From Sphingomonas hankookensis (GTDB lineage: Bacteria > Pseudomonadota > Alphaproteobacteria > Sphingomonadales > Sphingomonadaceae), in the NCBI RefSeq assembly GCF_028551275.1, contig NZ_CP117025.1, positions 496,001-560,000 of the forward strand: a DNA stretch of 64,000 bases, written 5' to 3'. Each line of letters starts with the position of its first letter. Position 1 is the first letter of the stretch. The position numbers were made by a program, and so were the translations under genes. A model generated the notes under the pieces. The model did no database searches. It had not been told where the DNA came from and saw nothing but the letters and a program-made list of their open reading frames with translations. Below are positions 9,761-18,446 of this stretch, one piece after another.

Positions 9761-9980
9761 GACCCGCCGTCTCGAACATTTTGCGCCAGAAGGTCATGCC
9801 CGCCTCGCCCATCGGTGCCCAGCTCTTCATCATCTGGTCGAGCAGTTCGGGGCTGGCCCCCTTCTCCATCGTTTCGGTCAGCATCGCGACATAGCGTTCA
9901 TGGACCGGCGTGAAGTCGGGCAGGCCCATCGCGCGACGCGCTTCCTCCGGCGTGCAATCGACTTCGACGTTGATCTTCAT
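9750..9980 (-). CDS. Small conserved alphaproteobacterial protein (DUF6489 family)
   Basis: A 76-residue acidic protein starting MKINVEVDCTPEEARRAMGL and containing LLDQMMKSWAPMGEAGMTFW. It matches my memory of the DUF6489 family, short proteins often found next to mnmE in this class; function is not known. The ATG at 9980 is chosen over an upstream in-frame start because the upstream part is repeat-derived and low quality, and the family begins MKI/MKV. Its stop overlaps the mnmE GTG start, so translation is probably coupled. Confidence 0.78.
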   Translation of the reverse strand: MKINVEVDCTPEEARRAMGLPDFTPVHERYVAMLTETMEKGASPELLDQMMKSWAPMGEAGMTFWRKMFETAGRGG

Positions 9981-10064
9981 GGGCGGTTCCCCGGTTGGTT
10001 TGGGGCACGATAGGGGGAAAAGCTGTGGATGGCGATAAGGGTTGGGGACGCCCCCGCCGTACCA

Positions 10065-10089
10065 CGTCACCCCAGCGAAGGCTGGGGTC
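10065..10089. repeat. Short palindromic repeat (CGTCACCCC type)
   Basis: CACCCCAGCGAAGGCTGGGGT forms a stem of CCCCAGC with GCTGGGG. It belongs to the loose family of 'CGTCACCCCNGN...CNGGGGTC' repeats seen again at 26198 and 50751. Confidence 0.5.
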
Positions 10090-10170
10090 TCTGTCCACAG
10101 GCGTGCCCCACCGTGCATACGACAACGCCCGCCTTTCCCTGTGGAAAAGACGGGCGGTTCGTTGTTGCCG

Positions 10171-10211
10171 GACGCGGGCGAAGCCCGCGTCGTCGGTCGG
10201 GGCGTTGCCCC
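10171..10211 (-). terminator. Tandem hairpins downstream of rho
   Basis: Two perfect stems follow rho on its strand: GGGGC-GTT-GCCCC (10199-10211) and GACGCGGGC-GAA-GCCCGCGTC (10171-10191). They start about 50 bp after the rho stop codon and could stop or stabilise the rho transcript. No T-run follows the second stem. Confidence 0.4.
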
Positions 10212-10263
10212 GCCGGCCGGATCGTCGCGTCTCCTGCGACAGCATGTCGCCGGGCGCGCTCGA

Positions 10264-11520
<1,257 letters not shown>

Positions 11521-11622
11521 CGGGGGGTGGTCCAGATCAGCGATGGTGAGGCAAGGTCGGCAAACGGGGCGGACGCAAGCGGCTGGGACGGGCGCACCGA
11601 GGACCGGGCGCCACTGTCGCTC

Positions 11623-11651
11623 GACCTAGGTGGCGGTCGCAGTCAAGTCAA
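11623..11651 (-). promoter_or_regulatory. Possible rho promoter
   Basis: On the minus strand TTGACT (11651-11646), a 17-base spacer and TAGGTC (11628-11623) resemble -35 and -10 elements, about 100 bp upstream of the rho start. The -10 element is weak. Confidence 0.3.
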
Positions 11652-11665
11652 GCAGGTGCGGTGGT

Positions 11666-11998
11666 TCAGCGCGCCGGTTCGACCTTCGTCACGCCCGGAT
11701 CGAGCTGCGCGAACAGCGTCGTCTTCGCCAGTATCTGCCGGGCACAGGGCAAGGCCGCCGCGTCGAGTGCCGCCTTTGCTCCAGGCGCACGCCGGATCCG
11801 CTGCACCGACGCCACGATGTCGGTCGCAGGCGCAGCACCTTCAACCCGGCCGATGAAATAGACCATCCCGGCAGTCAGCATCGCCCGCTGGCTCGACGGC
11901 TCGGTTTCGAACGATTGCGAAATGCTGGCGATGCAGCGCAGATCGTTCTCGACCGCGGGCGTCGCCGCCTGCGCCGCGACCAACAGCCATGCCAGCAT
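11666..11998 (-). CDS. Small exported protein, paralogue of its upstream neighbour
   Basis: I do not recognise a named family. The 110-residue product begins MLAWLLVAAQAATPAVENDL, a likely signal peptide ending near AQA. The mature part has two cysteines (DLRC and ALPC) and the core GMVYFIGRVEGAAPATDI. The upstream gene (11998-12336) has the same layout, with GFMYFMGRIDHAAPGFDY and cysteines at matching places, so the two are tandem paralogues. The stop of the upstream gene and this ATG share one base (TGATG), which points to translational coupling. Upstream in-frame starts were rejected because they lie in the neighbour's coding region. Probably periplasmic; function not known. Confidence 0.7.
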   Translation of the reverse strand: MLAWLLVAAQAATPAVENDLRCIASISQSFETEPSSQRAMLTAGMVYFIGRVEGAAPATDIVASVQRIRRAPGAKAALDAAALPCARQILAKTTLFAQLDPGVTKVEPAR

Positions 11999-12336
11999 CA
12001 CTTCTGGTTCCGCTTTTGAAGATGTTCTCCCCACTTCGCGAGCGACCCGCTAATCTCACGCAGCTTGGCTACGCAGCGCGGTCTGGCCGCCTGTATCTTC
12101 GTGTTTCCTTCAGCGTCGTCGATCAATCGAACAAGATGGGCTGGATAGTCGAACCCGGGTGCAGCATGGTCGATACGACCCATAAAGTACATAAATCCGC
12201 CTTGCAGGCCGCTTTGCTCCTGCGGAGGCGCCTTGTTCGCGGTTGCCGCGATAATAGCGAGGCAGGTCAGATCATCCTCGACCCCCGCCGGCAGCGGCGC
12301 TGATACCGCCTGAATCAACGCCAACGCTATCCACAT
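11998..12336 (-). CDS. Small exported protein, first of a tandem paralogous pair
   Basis: A 112-residue protein starting MWIALALIQAVSAPLPAGVE, a short signal peptide, followed by DDLTCLAIIAATANKAPP, GFMYFMGRIDHAAPGFDY and RPRC. It shares the two-cysteine, helix-rich pattern of the following gene and is unknown to me as a named family. It starts 13 bp after the hemJ stop on the same strand, so it is probably in the hemE-hemJ operon. Lysine and glutamine content at the C-terminus (HLQKRNQK) is higher than in the paralogue. Confidence 0.7.
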   Translation of the reverse strand: MWIALALIQAVSAPLPAGVEDDLTCLAIIAATANKAPPQEQSGLQGGFMYFMGRIDHAAPGFDYPAHLVRLIDDAEGNTKIQAARPRCVAKLREISGSLAKWGEHLQKRNQK

Positions 12337-12349
12337 CGCCCATCCCCCT

Positions 12350-12805
12350 TCAGAACGGTTTGACCACCGCCAGCACGACCGCCGCGATCGCCGCCAGCGC
12401 GGGCAGTTCGTTCGCCAGCCGCAATTGTTTCGGCGTCAGCGTCGGCCGCCCCGCCGCCAGCTTCCTCGCATAGCCGACCGCCCAGCCATGATAGCCGCTC
12501 AGCAGCACGACGACGAGCAGTTTGGCGTGCAGCCACCCCAGCCCGGCGCCGCCGTCGAACAACCCGACATTGGCCGCAAGCAACAGCCCCAGCACCCACA
12601 CGACGACCATCGCCGGCGTCAGGATCATCCGCTTGAGCAACGCCTCGCGCCGGATCCAGCGCGGCGGCTCTGCCGGGTCGGACAGCCCCTCCTGATGATG
12701 GACCAGATAGCGGGGCAGCATGAACAGCCCGGCCATCCAGAAGATGACGAACACGATATGTGCCGCCTTCATCCACAGATAGGCGCCGCCCAGAAACCCG
12801 CTCAT
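12350..12805 (-). CDS. hemJ: Protoporphyrinogen IX oxidase HemJ
   Basis: Membrane enzyme that oxidises protoporphyrinogen IX to protoporphyrin IX, the penultimate step of haem synthesis, in bacteria without HemG or HemY. The 151-residue protein has about four hydrophobic segments. It carries the conserved histidine in YLWMKAAHIVFVIFWMAGLF and the lysine in WLHAKLLVVVLLSGYHGW, matching the two residues known to be essential in the family. The ATG at 12805 overlaps the hemE stop by four bases, so the two haem genes are coupled. Confidence 0.9.
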   Translation of the reverse strand: MSGFLGGAYLWMKAAHIVFVIFWMAGLFMLPRYLVHHQEGLSDPAEPPRWIRREALLKRMILTPAMVVVWVLGLLLAANVGLFDGGAGLGWLHAKLLVVVLLSGYHGWAVGYARKLAAGRPTLTPKQLRLANELPALAAIAAVVLAVVKPF

Positions 12806-13818
12806 GCCCCGCGCACCCGGGCCAACAGCGCCTCGACATGCGCGATCGGCGTATGTTGGCCGATCCCATGGCCGAGGTTGAAGACATGGGGGCGTTCCGG
12901 AAAGGCGTCCAGCACGCGCATGATGGCACCGTCGAGCGCCTCTCCGCCAGCCAGCAGCGCCAGTGGATCGAGATTGCCCTGCACCGGCATTCCCGGCGGC
13001 AGGACGGCATCGGCCCACACCGGGTCGACCGTCTCGTCCAGCCCGATCGCATCGATACCGGTCTCGCGGGCATAGCGGGGCAGCTTGCCGCCCGCGCCCT
13101 TGGGGAAACCGATCACCGGCACACCGGGCCGGCGCTGATGCAGCGCATCGACGATCCGAGCGGTAAACCCGATCACCCAGTCGTCGAACTGCGCCGGGCT
13201 GAGGCTGCCGGCCCAGCTGTCGAACAACTGGACCGCTTCGACCCCCGCATCGATCTGCCCCACCAGATAATCGATGGTCAGGTCCGCAATCGCCTCCAGC
13301 AGACCGGCAAAGGTCGCCGGATCGCGATAGGCAAGGCTCCGGCTCGCTTCATGGTCCTTCGACCCCTGCCCCGCCACCATATAGGTCGCGACGGTCCAGG
13401 GTGATCCGGCGAACCCCAGCATCGTCACATCGGCCGGCAGACGGGCCACGGTACGCCGGACCGTCTCGTACACCGGATCGAGCCGGTGGAAGGGATAACC
13501 GCCCTGTGACAGGCCGGGAATGCCCGCCAGCAGCCCGTCGAGCAGCGGCGGGTTCAGCCGCGGCCCTTCGCCGGGGCCGAAGGTCAGGTGCTGCCCCATC
13601 GCCCACGGGATCATCAGGATGTCGGAGAACAGGATCGCGCCATCGAACGCGAACCGCCGGATCGGCTGCAGCGTAACCTCCGATGCCGCCTCCGGATCGG
13701 TCGCCAGCGCGAGAAAGCCGCCCTTCTCCGCCCGGAGCGCACGATACTCCGGAAGATAGCGTCCGGCCTGTCGCATGAGCCAGATCGGCGGGACGGCAAG
13801 CTTCTCGCCGGCAAGCAC
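12802..13818 (-). CDS. hemE: Uroporphyrinogen decarboxylase
   Basis: Decarboxylates the four acetate side chains of uroporphyrinogen III to give coproporphyrinogen III in haem synthesis. The protein has the conserved substrate arginine region PPIWLMRQAGRYLPEYR, FSDILMIPWAMG, and GFAGSPWTVATYM. The coordinates use the GTG at 13818 (338 residues). The frame stays open upstream, and translation from a CTG at 13854 gives TGPVPTKPLLR before VLAGEKLAVPP. That extension looks like the N-termini of sphingomonad HemE proteins, and an AGAGAG stretch precedes it, so the real start may be CTG 13854 or GTG 13842. It borders the putative replication origin and overlaps hemJ. Confidence 0.95.
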   Translation of the reverse strand: MLAGEKLAVPPIWLMRQAGRYLPEYRALRAEKGGFLALATDPEAASEVTLQPIRRFAFDGAILFSDILMIPWAMGQHLTFGPGEGPRLNPPLLDGLLAGIPGLSQGGYPFHRLDPVYETVRRTVARLPADVTMLGFAGSPWTVATYMVAGQGSKDHEASRSLAYRDPATFAGLLEAIADLTIDYLVGQIDAGVEAVQLFDSWAGSLSPAQFDDWVIGFTARIVDALHQRRPGVPVIGFPKGAGGKLPRYARETGIDAIGLDETVDPVWADAVLPPGMPVQGNLDPLALLAGGEALDGAIMRVLDAFPERPHVFNLGHGIGQHTPIAHVEALLARVRGA

Positions 13819-14001
13819 GCGGAGAAGCGGTTTCGTGGGGACAGGACCGGTCAGCGTCGTCGCTCTCTCTACTATAAAGTAGAATCTAAATGGGTGGTTG
13901 GAAGCAGTTGGGGCGTGGATAGCGGGGCTTATGGTGGATTACCCGAAATGCCAACAGATTGACCCTATGGGAGTCGCTCGAATCCGTCGATTCCAATGAA
14001 G

Positions 14002-14019
14002 CCATCCACACTATCCACA
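14002..14019 (+). promoter_or_regulatory. Two adjacent DnaA-box-like sites in oriC
   Basis: CCATCCACA and CTATCCACA sit head to tail with no spacing. They differ from TTATCCACA by two and one bases. Confidence 0.6.
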
Positions 14020-14052
14020 GGCTGTTGGCTGAATCGCTCCCTGTGTCGGGAT

Positions 14053-14061
14053 TGTGGATAA
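14053..14061 (-). promoter_or_regulatory. Perfect DnaA box in oriC
   Basis: TGTGGATAA, the reverse complement of the consensus TTATCCACA. Confidence 0.8.
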
Positions 14062-14131
14062 TCTGGGCATGAAACAGGGCTTTCCCACAGCTTGGCGGAC
14101 CGGCCGAGTTGCGCTAGCCCCTGCCCCCGAC

Positions 14132-14140
14132 TTATCCACA
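14132..14140 (+). promoter_or_regulatory. Perfect DnaA box in oriC
   Basis: TTATCCACA, consensus, 22 bp before the ppsR start codon and in the opposite orientation to the box at 14053. Confidence 0.8.
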
Positions 14141-14161
14141 GCCTTGTGCAGAAAGGCGCCG

Positions 14162-14980
14162 ATGCGACTGCACCTCCACCTCCTGTCCGACTCCACCGGC
14201 GAAACGCTGGAGAATATCGCCAAGGCGGCGCTGGCGCAGTTCGACGATGTCGACACGATGCGCCATTTCTGGCCGATGGTCCGTTCGGAAACCCATCTCG
14301 AACGCATCCTCGCCGAAATCACCGTCAATCCCGGGCTGGTGCTCTATACGCTGGTCAACCCGGCGATCCGGCGGATGCTGGAGGCGCGCTGCGCCGCACT
14401 CGGCCTGCCGATCGTCGCGCCGATGGATGCGGTCAGCAACGCGCTGTCCAGCCTGCTGGGACAGGAGGCCAAGGCGCGGCCGGGCCGTCAGCACAGCCTC
14501 GACGCCGCCTATTTCGCCCGGGTCGATGCGATCCAGTGGACCATCGCCCATGACGACGGCATCGCGTCGGAGGACTGGGAAGAGGCCGATATCGTGCTGG
14601 CCGGCGTGTCGCGTTCGTCGAAGACGCCGACGTCGATCTATCTCGCCAATCGCGGGTTCAAGACCGCGAACATTCCGATCGTGGTCGAAAGCCCGCCGCC
14701 GCCGATCCTGTTCACGCTTAAAAAGCCGCTGGTCGTCGGGCTGACCACCAGCGCCGACCGGTTGATCGCGATCCGGCGCAACCGGCTGTTGTCGCTCAAC
14801 CAGATGCCCGACACCGATTATGTCGAACAGGATGCCGTGATACGCGAACTGTCCTATGCCCGGCGGATGTTCGCCGACAATGGCTGGCCGGTGATCGACG
14901 TTACCCGCCGCTCGATCGAGGAAACGGCGGCGGCGATCATCACCCTGTGCAACGACCGCAAGCTGGAGGCCCGCGCATGA
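14162..14980 (+). CDS. ppsR: Bifunctional kinase-pyrophosphorylase PPSR (DUF299)
   Basis: Regulatory protein that phosphorylates, and by phosphorolysis reactivates, PEP synthetase or pyruvate phosphate dikinase on a threonine. The 272-residue protein starts MRLHLHLLSDSTGETL, with the family's LSDSTGET motif, and has the P-loop GVSRSSKTPTSIYLA. The ATG at 14162 is chosen over the in-frame ATG at 14054 because the family begins at MRLHLHLLSD and an AAAGG ribosome binding site precedes it; the earlier start would run through DnaA boxes. It corresponds to RP001, the gene beside the origin in Rickettsia and Caulobacter. Its last bases overlap maf (ATGA). Confidence 0.93.
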   Translation: MRLHLHLLSDSTGETLENIAKAALAQFDDVDTMRHFWPMVRSETHLERILAEITVNPGLVLYTLVNPAIRRMLEARCAALGLPIVAPMDAVSNALSSLLGQEAKARPGRQHSLDAAYFARVDAIQWTIAHDDGIASEDWEEADIVLAGVSRSSKTPTSIYLANRGFKTANIPIVVESPPPPILFTLKKPLVVGLTTSADRLIAIRRNRLLSLNQMPDTDYVEQDAVIRELSYARRMFADNGWPVIDVTRRSIEETAAAIITLCNDRKLEARA

Positions 14981-15573
14981 GCTTCATCCTCGCCTCGATG
15001 AGCGCCACCCGCCGTGCGATGCTCGACGCGGCCGGCATTCCCCATGACGCGATGGCCAGCGGGCTGGACGAGGAAGCGGCCAAGGCGGCATTGGCGGCCG
15101 AGAACCTCAAACCCCGCGACCTCGCCGATGCGCTGGCGGAGATGAAGGCGATGCGCGCCGCCACCCGCGTCGGCGGGGCGATGGTGCTGGGTGGCGATTC
15201 GGTCGTCGCGCTGGCCGATGGCACCGTGCTCGACAAGCCGGTCGACCGCGCCGATGCCACCGCGCATCTCCGCGCCCTGTCCGGCGGACGCCACGACCTG
15301 TTCAGCGCGGCGGTCTTCGTCGAAGGGGGCCGCCCGGTGTGGCGGCATATCGGCCATGCGAAGCTGACTGTCCGGCCCTTGTCCGATGCCTTCATCGACT
15401 CCTATCTCGATGCCGAATGGCCCGCGATCGCCGGCTGTGTCGGCTGTTTTCGGATCGAGGGGCCGGGTGTGCAGCTGTTCGACCGGATCGATGGCGACCA
15501 TTGGACGATCCTCGGCATGCCCTTGCTCGAAATCGCGCGCTATCTGCGCCAACGGGGAAAATTGCCCGCATGA
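14977..15573 (+). CDS. maf: Maf family nucleoside triphosphate pyrophosphatase
   Basis: Hydrolyses non-canonical or surplus nucleoside triphosphates to monophosphates and pyrophosphate. The 198-residue protein starts MSFILASMSATRRAMLDAAG, with the S-x-S-x-R-R substrate motif, and has VLGGDSVVALADG and the DKPVDRADA segment. Start at 14977 overlaps the ppsR stop by four bases, and its stop overlaps aroE in the same way, so ppsR-maf-aroE are translationally coupled. Which nucleotide it prefers (m7GTP, dTTP/UTP) cannot be told from the sequence. Confidence 0.92.
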   Translation: MSFILASMSATRRAMLDAAGIPHDAMASGLDEEAAKAALAAENLKPRDLADALAEMKAMRAATRVGGAMVLGGDSVVALADGTVLDKPVDRADATAHLRALSGGRHDLFSAAVFVEGGRPVWRHIGHAKLTVRPLSDAFIDSYLDAEWPAIAGCVGCFRIEGPGVQLFDRIDGDHWTILGMPLLEIARYLRQRGKLPA

Positions 15574-16379
15574 AACCCTATGCGGAGGTGATCGGCGACC
15601 CGATCGCCCACTCCAAATCGCCGCTGATCCACGGCTTCTGGCTCGACCAGTTGGGACTCGATGCCGAGTATCGAAGGTTCCACGTGAAACCTGACGATCT
15701 CCGAGCCTATTTCGAGAGCCGCCGTACCGACCCGCACTGGCGCGGGTGCAACGTCACCGTGCCGCACAAGCTGGCCGCGCTCGACCATGTCGCCGATCCC
15801 GGCGACGTGCGCGGTTCGATCGGCGCGATCAATACCGTGTTCCGTGGCGAAGGTGGTGACTGGATCGGCACCAATACCGATTCGGCGGGGTTCCACGCCC
15901 CGATCGCCGGTCTCGACCTGACGAAACAGCCGGTCGCGGTGATCGGTGCGGGCGGCGCGGCGCGCGCGATCCTGTTCGCCTTGTCGCGGCTGGGTGTCGG
16001 ACGCGTGACCTTGCTGAACCGCAATCCGCTGAAGGCAGCGGCGTTGCTGTCGACCTTCGGCCTGAAGGGCGACGCCTTGCCGCTCACCGCTCCCCTGCCT
16101 GCGGCGAAGCTGCTGGTGAATGCCAGCACGCTCGGCATGACCGGTCAGCCCCCGCTGGAAATCGACCTGGCACCGCTGCCCGAAGATGCGGTGGTATATG
16201 ACGCGGTCTACGCCCCGATCGAGACACCGCTGCTGGCACAGGCCCATGCGCGCGGGCTCGATACCGTCGACGGCCTCGAAATGCTGGTCGGGCAGGCGGC
16301 ACTGGCGTTCGAACTGTTCTTCGGAGTCGCCCCGCCGCGCGACCGCGACGACGCCTTGCGGGAACGGTTGCTGGCGTGA
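15570..16379 (+). CDS. aroE: Shikimate dehydrogenase
   Basis: NADPH-dependent reduction of 3-dehydroshikimate to shikimate in aromatic amino acid synthesis. The 269-residue product has GDPIAHSKSPLIHGFWL (shikimate-binding serines), the catalytic lysine in NVTVPHKLAAL, the aspartate in TNTDSAGF, and the nucleotide-binding GAGGAARAI. ATG at 15570 overlaps maf; the longer open frame upstream lies inside maf and is rejected. Codons for FHVKP are written by a parS-like site (15676-15691). A palindromic repeat follows the stop. Confidence 0.95.
   Translation: MKPYAEVIGDPIAHSKSPLIHGFWLDQLGLDAEYRRFHVKPDDLRAYFESRRTDPHWRGCNVTVPHKLAALDHVADPGDVRGSIGAINTVFRGEGGDWIGTNTDSAGFHAPIAGLDLTKQPVAVIGAGGAARAILFALSRLGVGRVTLLNRNPLKAAALLSTFGLKGDALPLTAPLPAAKLLVNASTLGMTGQPPLEIDLAPLPEDAVVYDAVYAPIETPLLAQAHARGLDTVDGLEMLVGQAALAFELFFGVAPPRDRDDALRERLLA
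15676..15691. promoter_or_regulatory. parS site 3 (inside aroE)
   Basis: GGTTCCACGTGAAACC, core GTTCCACGTGAAAC, within the 5' part of aroE and about 1.6 kb right of the putative oriC. It is the site nearest to the origin. Confidence 0.82.
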
Positions 16380-16397
16380 GCGATCCGCGATCGAACC

Positions 16398-16481
16398 GTA
16401 CCCTCGCGCAGGCGGGGGTCCAGAGTACCACGCGCAACCGCCGCGTTGCTTGGCCCTGGATCCCCGCCTGCGCGGGGATAC
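16398..16481. repeat. Inverted REP-like pair (CCCCGCCTGCGCGGGG type)
   Basis: Two opposed units, one with CGCGCAGGCGGGGGTCCA and one with TGGATCCCCGCCTGCGCGGG, separated by about 35 bp. They form a long imperfect hairpin that fills the aroE-coaE gap. Related units occur at 32446-32590 and 39322-39420. Confidence 0.75.
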
Positions 16482-16496
16482 GCGAGTGAGACGCCC

Positions 16497-17093
16497 ATGA
16501 CCCACATCCTCGGCCTCACCGGATCGATCGGCATGGGCAAGTCGACCGTCGCGCAGATGTTCCGCGACTTGGGCGTGCCGGTGTTCGATGCCGACGCCAC
16601 CGTCCATGCGCTGCAAGGCCCGGACGGCGCGCTGCTGCCCGCGATCGAAGCCGCCTTCCCCGGCACCACCGGCCCGACCGGCATCGACCGCCCGACCTTA
16701 CGCGAACGGATTTTCGCCGATCCGGACGCACGCCGACGCCTCGAAGCGATCGTCCATCCGGCCGTCGCAGCCGAGCGGCAACGCTTCCTCGACGCCCATC
16801 GCGAAGCCCCGCTGGTCGTGCTCGACGTCCCCCTCCTTTTCGAAACCGGCGGCGACTCGCGCTGCGATTCCGTAGCGGTCGTCTCGGCCGCACCCGAGGT
16901 TCAGCGCGCCCGCGTCCTCGCCCGCCCCGGCATGACCGAGTCGGCGTTCGCAGCGATCCTCGCCACCCAGATGCCCGACGCCGAAAAGCGCGCTCGTGCC
17001 CAACATCTTATCTACACCGATACGACACTCGCCGCGAAACGGGCGCAGGTCGCCGCGCTGGTCGCTTGCATGGGGCTCCGCGAAGGCGGATAA
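16497..17093 (+). CDS. coaE: Dephospho-CoA kinase
   Basis: Phosphorylates dephospho-CoA at the 3'-hydroxyl of its ribose, the last step of coenzyme A synthesis. The 198-residue protein starts MTHILGLTGSIGMGKSTVA, P-loop at residues 8-15, followed by VFDADATVH and VLDVPLLFETGGD, both typical of CoaE. The ATG at 16497 is chosen; an earlier in-frame ATG lies in the repeat upstream and adds a non-family N-terminus. Followed seven bases later by dnaQ. The order aroE-coaE-dnaQ is common in this class. Confidence 0.95.
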   Translation: MTHILGLTGSIGMGKSTVAQMFRDLGVPVFDADATVHALQGPDGALLPAIEAAFPGTTGPTGIDRPTLRERIFADPDARRRLEAIVHPAVAAERQRFLDAHREAPLVVLDVPLLFETGGDSRCDSVAVVSAAPEVQRARVLARPGMTESAFAAILATQMPDAEKRARAQHLIYTDTTLAAKRAQVAALVACMGLREGG

Positions 17094-17100
17094 GGTGGGA

Positions 17101-17787
17101 ATGCGTGAAATCGTGTTCGATACCGAAACCACCGGCTTCAAATTTTCGGAAGGCGACCGACTGGTCGAAATCGGGTGTGTCGAACTGGTCAACCGGGTCG
17201 AAACCGGCGCCACCTTTCACGCCTATTTCAATCCCGGCCGATCGATGCCGAAAGAGGCGGAGGCGGTCCACGGCCTGTCCGATGCGTTCCTTGCCGACAA
17301 GCCGGCGTTCCACACCGCGATCGACGACCTGCTCGCCTTTATCGGCGACAGCCCGCTGGTCGCGCACAATGCCAATTTCGACTTCGGCTTCCTGAACGGC
17401 GAACTGGGCGCATGCGGGCGCGATGCGATCTGCCTGAGCCGCATGGTCGACACCCTCGCCATCGCGCGCAGCCGCCATCCCGGCGCCAAGCATACGCTCG
17501 ACGCGCTGTGCGTCCGCTTCGGCATCGACCGCAGTCGCCGCGTGCTGCACGGCGCGCTGCTCGACGCGCAGCTGCTGGCGCAGGTCTATGTCGAGCTGAT
17601 GGGCGGTCGCCAGATCGGCTTCGGCCTCGACGCCACGCCGACCCTCGTCGCGGAAGTGGTGGAGACCGTTGCCCCCTCGCGCGTCCGCCCGCCGCGCCAG
17701 TTTTCGGCCAGCGCGGCCGAACTCGCCGTCCACGCCGCGTTCGTCGGCACATTGAAGGACCCGTTATGGGGCCAGTCGCCGACCTGA
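17101..17787 (+). CDS. dnaQ: DNA polymerase III epsilon subunit (3'-5' exonuclease)
   Basis: Proofreading exonuclease of the replicative polymerase. The 228-residue protein has ExoI FDTETTGFKF at the N-terminus, ExoII LVAHNANFDFGFLN, and ExoIII HGALLDAQLLAQVY with the H and D ligands, so all DEDDh residues are present. Its C-terminal tail would bind the polymerase alpha subunit. ATG at 17101 has an AAGGTGGGA ribosome binding site; the longer frame begins inside coaE and is rejected. Confidence 0.95.
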   Translation: MREIVFDTETTGFKFSEGDRLVEIGCVELVNRVETGATFHAYFNPGRSMPKEAEAVHGLSDAFLADKPAFHTAIDDLLAFIGDSPLVAHNANFDFGFLNGELGACGRDAICLSRMVDTLAIARSRHPGAKHTLDALCVRFGIDRSRRVLHGALLDAQLLAQVYVELMGGRQIGFGLDATPTLVAEVVETVAPSRVRPPRQFSASAAELAVHAAFVGTLKDPLWGQSPT

Positions 17788-17845
17788 GGCGTTGACACCA
17801 CCCGCTTTGAGCGGCTCACAGGATTTCACAACGACGGAGGATTAC

Positions 17846-18445
17846 ATGGACATCCGGGTTTCGGGGCACCAGGTCGACACCGGGGACGCGCTGAAGGAGA
17901 TGGTCCAGGAGCGACTCCAGGGCATCGCCGACAAATATTTCCAGCGCGCGATTTCGGCGACCGCGACGTTCAGCAAGGGTCCGCACGACAATGGCTTCGT
18001 GTGCGACATCGTCTGCCACGTCACCCAGGGCCTCGTCCTCAAGGGGCATAATAGCGGACAGGAGGCGCAGGGCGCGTTCGTCGGTGCCGCCGACAAGATC
18101 GAAAAGCAGCTGCGTCGCTACACCCGCCGCCTGAAGGACCGCAACGCCGCGCAGGTCGTGGCGATGAACGAGGCCGGCGGGTACGACAATGGCTTCGACA
18201 ATGCCGGCTACACCGTGTTCGGTGGTAGCGAGCAGGAAGAGGAAGAGGTCGCCGACGCGCCCCTCATCATCGCCGAGACCCGGGTCGATGTGCCCGACGC
18301 CAGCGTGTCCGACGCGGTGATGATGCTCGACCTGCGCAACACCAACGCGCTGCTGTTCAAGAACAGCGGCACCGGATCGTTCAACATGGTCTATCGCCGC
18401 CATGACGGCACGATCGGCTGGGTCGAACCCAATCGCGCGGCCTGA
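17846..18445 (+). CDS. hpf: Long-form ribosome hibernation promoting factor
   Basis: Binds the 30S subunit and dimerises ribosomes into inactive 100S particles in stationary phase. The 199-residue protein has the HPF/RaiA domain from MDIRVSGHQVDTGDALKEMV to about residue 105. A linker follows, then the C-terminal dimerisation domain ending DLRNTNALLFKNSGTGSFNM and GTIGWVEP. The ATG at 17846 has a clear GGAGG ribosome binding site; the earlier ATG at 17792 is rejected. The next gene, ptsN, starts one base after its stop codon, a pairing common in Proteobacteria. Confidence 0.95.
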   Translation: MDIRVSGHQVDTGDALKEMVQERLQGIADKYFQRAISATATFSKGPHDNGFVCDIVCHVTQGLVLKGHNSGQEAQGAFVGAADKIEKQLRRYTRRLKDRNAAQVVAMNEAGGYDNGFDNAGYTVFGGSEQEEEEVADAPLIIAETRVDVPDASVSDAVMMLDLRNTNALLFKNSGTGSFNMVYRRHDGTIGWVEPNRAA

Positions 18446-18446
18446 C

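Larger units (their letters stand above)
13819..14161. other. oriC: Putative chromosomal replication origin (oriC)
   Basis: This 343-bp gap between divergent hemE and ppsR holds two perfect DnaA boxes (TGTGGATAA 14053-14061; TTATCCACA 14132-14140) and a single-mismatch box (CTATCCACA 14011-14019). It also holds weaker matches at 13914-13922 (CGTGGATAG), 14002-14010 (CCATCCACA) and 14081-14089 (TTTCCCACA). A locally A+T-rich stretch lies at 13871-13890 (ACTATAAAGTAGAATCTAAA). In Caulobacter and Rickettsia the origin is in the same hemE-RP001 gap, and RP001 is the ppsR family. I see no TTAA-N7-TTAA CtrA site. If hemE starts at the CTG at 13854, the gap is 36 bp shorter. Confidence 0.85.
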
